A DNA stretch of 64,000 nucleotides from the NCBI RefSeq assembly GCF_025244865.1, contig NZ_CP104272.1:2294001-2358000 (forward strand). Direction: 5' to 3'. The notes beneath the pieces were generated by a model, which was not told the origin of the DNA, ran no database searches, and worked only from the letters and a program-made list of their open reading frames with translations. The DNA comes from Arthrobacter sp. zg-Y1110 (GTDB lineage: Bacteria; Actinomycetota; Actinomycetes; Actinomycetales; Micrococcaceae). Position numbers and translations under genes: made by a program. Shown here in pieces: positions 61,268-64,000 of the stretch (position 1 is its first letter; the number at the start of each line of letters is the position of its first letter).

Positions 61268-64000
61268 ATGGACCGTTTGGCCAAGCTGTCCCTCTCCAAC
61301 CGGGCGCTTATTGCCCTGATAACGGTTTTCGTGGCTGTTTTCGGAGTCATCTCCATGACCTCCCTGAAACAGGAACTGATCCCGTCACTGGAGTTCCCGC
61401 AGATCAGCGTGATCACCGCTTTGCCGGGGGCCTCACCCGACGTGGTTGATGCCCAGGTCAGCGAGCCGCTGGAAGGTGCGCTCACCGCTGTGGAGGGGCT
61501 TGAGTCGTCCACGGCCACTTCCCGCTCCGGCATCTCCACCATCAGCCTTACCTTTGCCTACGGCACCGATCTGGACCGTGCACGCGGGCAGGTGGACCGG
61601 GCCATTTCGAACTCCCGGCAGCTGCTTCCCGAAGACGTGAATCCGCAGTCGCTGGCCGGCAGCATCAGCGACTTCCCGATTGTCTACCTTGCCGTGTCCT
61701 CCGACGAGCCGCTCGCCGAGCTCAACGCCGACCTGCAGCGCCTGACCGTTCCCCGCCTGCAGAAGATCGAGGGCGTGCGCACCGCGGAGGTCACCGGCGG
61801 CGCCACCCGCCACGTAGCCATCCTGCCGGACAACGCCGCGCTGGCCGCCTCCGGGGTCACCCCGGCAGCCATCGTCGATGCACTGGAAAACAGCGGTGCT
61901 CTCCTGCCGGCCGGAACGGTCCAGGAAGACGGCCGGACACTGTCCATCCAGGTCGGCGCTCCGCTGGACAGCCTCGAGAAGATTTCCGCATTGCCGGTCG
62001 AGTCCACCGAATCGTCACCCGGCAGCACGCCGGTCACCATTGGCGACGTGGCCTCGGTGGACATCACCGAGGACGAGGCCAGCTCGATCACGCGCACCAA
62101 CGGCGAGGCCACCTTGGCCGTATCCATCACCAAGACGCCGGCCGGGGACACCGTGGGCATCTCCCACGAGGTCATGGACCTGCTGCCTTCCCTTCAGGAC
62201 GAACTGGGCAACGGTGCTGTCTTTACGGTGATTTTCGACCAGGCACCGTTCATCGAAACATCCATCTCCGACCTCACCACCGAGGGCCTGCTGGGCCTTG
62301 GCTTTGCCGTGCTGGTGATCCTGGTCTTCCTGCTTTCGGTCCGCTCCACGCTGGTCACCGCGGTTTCCATTCCGCTGTCCCTGCTGGTGACCTTCATCGG
62401 TCTGCTGGCCTTCGGCTACTCCCTGAACATCCTCACTCTCGGCGCCCTGACCATCGCGATCGGCCGGGTGGTGGATGACTCCATCGTGGTGATCGAAAAC
62501 ATCAAGCGCCATCTGGGCTACGGCGAGGATAAACGTTCCGCCATCCTCACTGCCGTCCGCGAGGTTGCCGGCGCCGTCACGGCGTCGACCCTCACCACGG
62601 TGGCGGTATTTGCGCCCATCGCCTTTGTCGGCGGCCTCGCCGGCGAACTGTTCCGCCCCTTCGCGGTCACCACGTCCCTGGCGCTGCTGGCCTCCCTGTT
62701 GGTCTCCCTGACGATTGTGCCGGTGCTGGCGTACTGGTTCCTCAAGTCCACCCCTCCGGTGGCCGATCCGGCCGCCTACCGTGCCGAAGCGGAGGAACGG
62801 GAGTCCCGGACCTTCCTGCAGCGCGGTTATCTGCCGATCCTGCGTACCACCCAGCGCCATCCGGTCTACACGGTTACCGCCGGGCTGATCATCCTGGTCG
62901 CGACGGCGGCCCTGACCCCGCTGCTGCCCACCAACCTCCTGGGCGATACGGGACAGAACACCTTCAGCGTGCGGCAGGAGCTGCCCGCGGGCACCTCATT
63001 GGAACGCACTTCCGAGGTTGCCGGGGACGTCGAACAGATCCTGGGTGACATCGAGGGCATCAAGGACGTCCAGGTCACCATGGGCACCTCCACCTCCGGG
63101 CTGGCGGCGTTTACCGGCGGAGGTTCCTCGGTTGCGAACTTCACCGTCATCACCGAGGAAGGGGTGGACCAGGTGGCCCTGCGGGATACCGTGCGGTCCG
63201 CCCTTGAGGACGCCGACGACGCCGGCGAGGTCACCCTGGGCAGTACCGGCGGCGGTTTCGGCACGTCCAACACAGTGGATATTTCCCTGTCCGCCGGTGA
63301 CCCGTCGGAACTGCAGCCGGCCAGCGACGCCATTGTTGAGGCGATGTCCGACCTGCCCGGCGTCGCCGAGGCCAGCAGCAACCTCTCTTCGTCCCAGCCG
63401 GTGGTGCAGGTCAGCATCGACCGGGGCAAGGCTGTTGCTGCCGGCCTGAATGAGCAGCAGATCGCCGGGCTGGTTGCCTCCACCATCAGCCCGCTGCCGG
63501 CCGGTACGGTCCGGCTGGGTACCGATGACCTGCCGGTGCTCATCGGTGAAGGCACCCCCATCACCTCGTTGGAGCAGTTGAACGGCATTTCCGTGCCGGC
63601 CGGTTCCGGCTCCGTGCCGTTGAGCGCCCTGGCCACGGTGGAAGAGGTGGAGGTGCCGACGTCGGTCTCCTCCTCCGGCGGCGAACGCACCGCCGTTGTC
63701 TCTGTCTCTCCCGACGGCGACAACCTTGGTGCCACCATCACCGAAGTCCAGTCACGGCTTGCCGAGGTCGACCTTCCGACCAGCGTCACCGCCGAGCTCA
63801 GCGGTGCTGCCACCCAGCAGAACGAATCGTTTACGCAGCTGGGCCTGGCCCTGCTTGCAGCCATTGCCATTGTCTACGTGATCATGGTGGCGACCTTCAA
63901 ATCCCTGCTGCAGCCGCTGATCCTGCTGGTCTCCATTCCCTTCGCGGCCACCGGTGCCGTTCTGCTGCTGCTCTTGACCGGCGTTCCGCTGGGACTTCCG
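61268..64000 (+). CDS. RND-family efflux pump inner-membrane protein (3' end outside window)
   Basis: The frame opens at the ATG at 61268 and continues without a stop to the end, giving 911 codons of an AcrB/HAE1-type transporter. The first span is residues 11-30, the porter domain follows with TALPGASPDVVDAQVSEPLEGALTAVEG-type motifs (read in parts), and the TM4 acidic pair is VVDDSIVVIENIKRH, the proton-relay signature. A second porter half starts near residue 560, and the window ends inside the TM8-10 region. Partner genes (MFP, TetR) are not in view. Actinobacterial HAE1 pumps export drugs, lipids or siderophores; the substrate is unknown. Confidence 0.9.
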   Translation, partial: MDRLAKLSLSNRALIALITVFVAVFGVISMTSLKQELIPSLEFPQISVITALPGASPDVVDAQVSEPLEGALTAVEGLESSTATSRSGISTISLTFAYGTDLDRARGQVDRAISNSRQLLPEDVNPQSLAGSISDFPIVYLAVSSDEPLAELNADLQRLTVPRLQKIEGVRTAEVTGGATRHVAILPDNAALAASGVTPAAIVDALENSGALLPAGTVQEDGRTLSIQVGAPLDSLEKISALPVESTESSPGSTPVTIGDVASVDITEDEASSITRTNGEATLAVSITKTPAGDTVGISHEVMDLLPSLQDELGNGAVFTVIFDQAPFIETSISDLTTEGLLGLGFAVLVILVFLLSVRSTLVTAVSIPLSLLVTFIGLLAFGYSLNILTLGALTIAIGRVVDDSIVVIENIKRHLGYGEDKRSAILTAVREVAGAVTASTLTTVAVFAPIAFVGGLAGELFRPFAVTTSLALLASLLVSLTIVPVLAYWFLKSTPPVADPAAYRAEAEERESRTFLQRGYLPILRTTQRHPVYTVTAGLIILVATAALTPLLPTNLLGDTGQNTFSVRQELPAGTSLERTSEVAGDVEQILGDIEGIKDVQVTMGTSTSGLAAFTGGGSSVANFTVITEEGVDQVALRDTVRSALEDADDAGEVTLGSTGGGFGTSNTVDISLSAGDPSELQPASDAIVEAMSDLPGVAEASSNLSSSQPVVQVSIDRGKAVAAGLNEQQIAGLVASTISPLPAGTVRLGTDDLPVLIGEGTPITSLEQLNGISVPAGSGSVPLSALATVEEVEVPTSVSSSGGERTAVVSVSPDGDNLGATITEVQSRLAEVDLPTSVTAELSGAATQQNESFTQLGLALLAAIAIVYVIMVATFKSLLQPLILLVSIPFAATGAVLLLLLTGVPLGLP

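Overview
The window is a high-GC actinobacterial chromosome segment. Gene content and sequence style (NdgR-type IclR regulator beside leuCD, ilvB-ilvN-ilvC-serA order, non-discriminating-type glutamyl-tRNA synthetase beside tRNA-Gln and tRNA-Glu, GTTGTTTGAGAACT motifs in the rRNA operon spacers) point to the Micrococcaceae, most likely Arthrobacter or a close relative; this is inference, because no database search was possible. I see no prophage, insertion sequence, CRISPR array or foreign island. Almost everything is housekeeping, and the most interesting signals are regulatory.

Layout. 1-4.5 kb: end of a spermidine-synthase-like gene, rsmD, recG, and a short DAK2 (FakA-like) gene. 4.7-10.6 kb: cell-envelope genes, namely an LCP glycopolymer transferase, a DUF3515 lipoprotein, a plsC-gpsA-ddl operon coupled by GTGA overlaps, and murA. 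10.8-13.8 kb: leuD and leuC with divergent ndgR and a palindromic operator candidate. 13.9-20.3 kb: a small K+ channel, thiL, tRNA-Glu, tRNA-Gln, a HAD hydrolase, gltX, a membrane protein, an FAH-family hydrolase and a DUF1648 protein. 20.3-26.5 kb: a complete minus-strand rRNA operon (16S-23S-5S) with two tandem promoters, antitermination-like motifs, a 23S processing stem and a terminator.

26.6-29.6 kb: a metallo-beta-lactamase-fold hydrolase, ilvE and leuB. 29.8-36 kb: a NarL-type two-component pair, an MmcQ/YjbR protein, a MacB/FtsX-type ABC exporter and a helical protein. 36-45.3 kb: metG, serA, ilvC, ilvN, ilvB, ilvD. Upstream of ilvB lies a 13-codon leader peptide with seven Ile/Val/Leu residues, followed by a hairpin and T-run, which looks like a transcription attenuator. 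45.5-51.3 kb: small conserved genes, two identical tRNA-Lys genes each with its own promoter-like and terminator elements, a GNAT acetyltransferase, an RtcB ligase, a MarR regulator, a Bcp peroxiredoxin and tRNA-Leu. 51.6-59.6 kb: a dipeptide/oligopeptide ABC transporter split over both strands with two paralogous binding lipoproteins. 59.7-64 kb: mqo and the start of an RND efflux pump cut by the window end.

The genes fit a few programmes. One is branched-chain amino-acid synthesis (ilvBN, ilvC, ilvD, ilvE, leuB, leuCD, with ndgR as likely regulator), interrupted by the rRNA operon. The others are peptidoglycan and lipid precursor supply (murA, ddl, gpsA, plsC, LCP), translation (rRNA, five tRNAs, gltX, metG, rsmD), and nutrient uptake or efflux.
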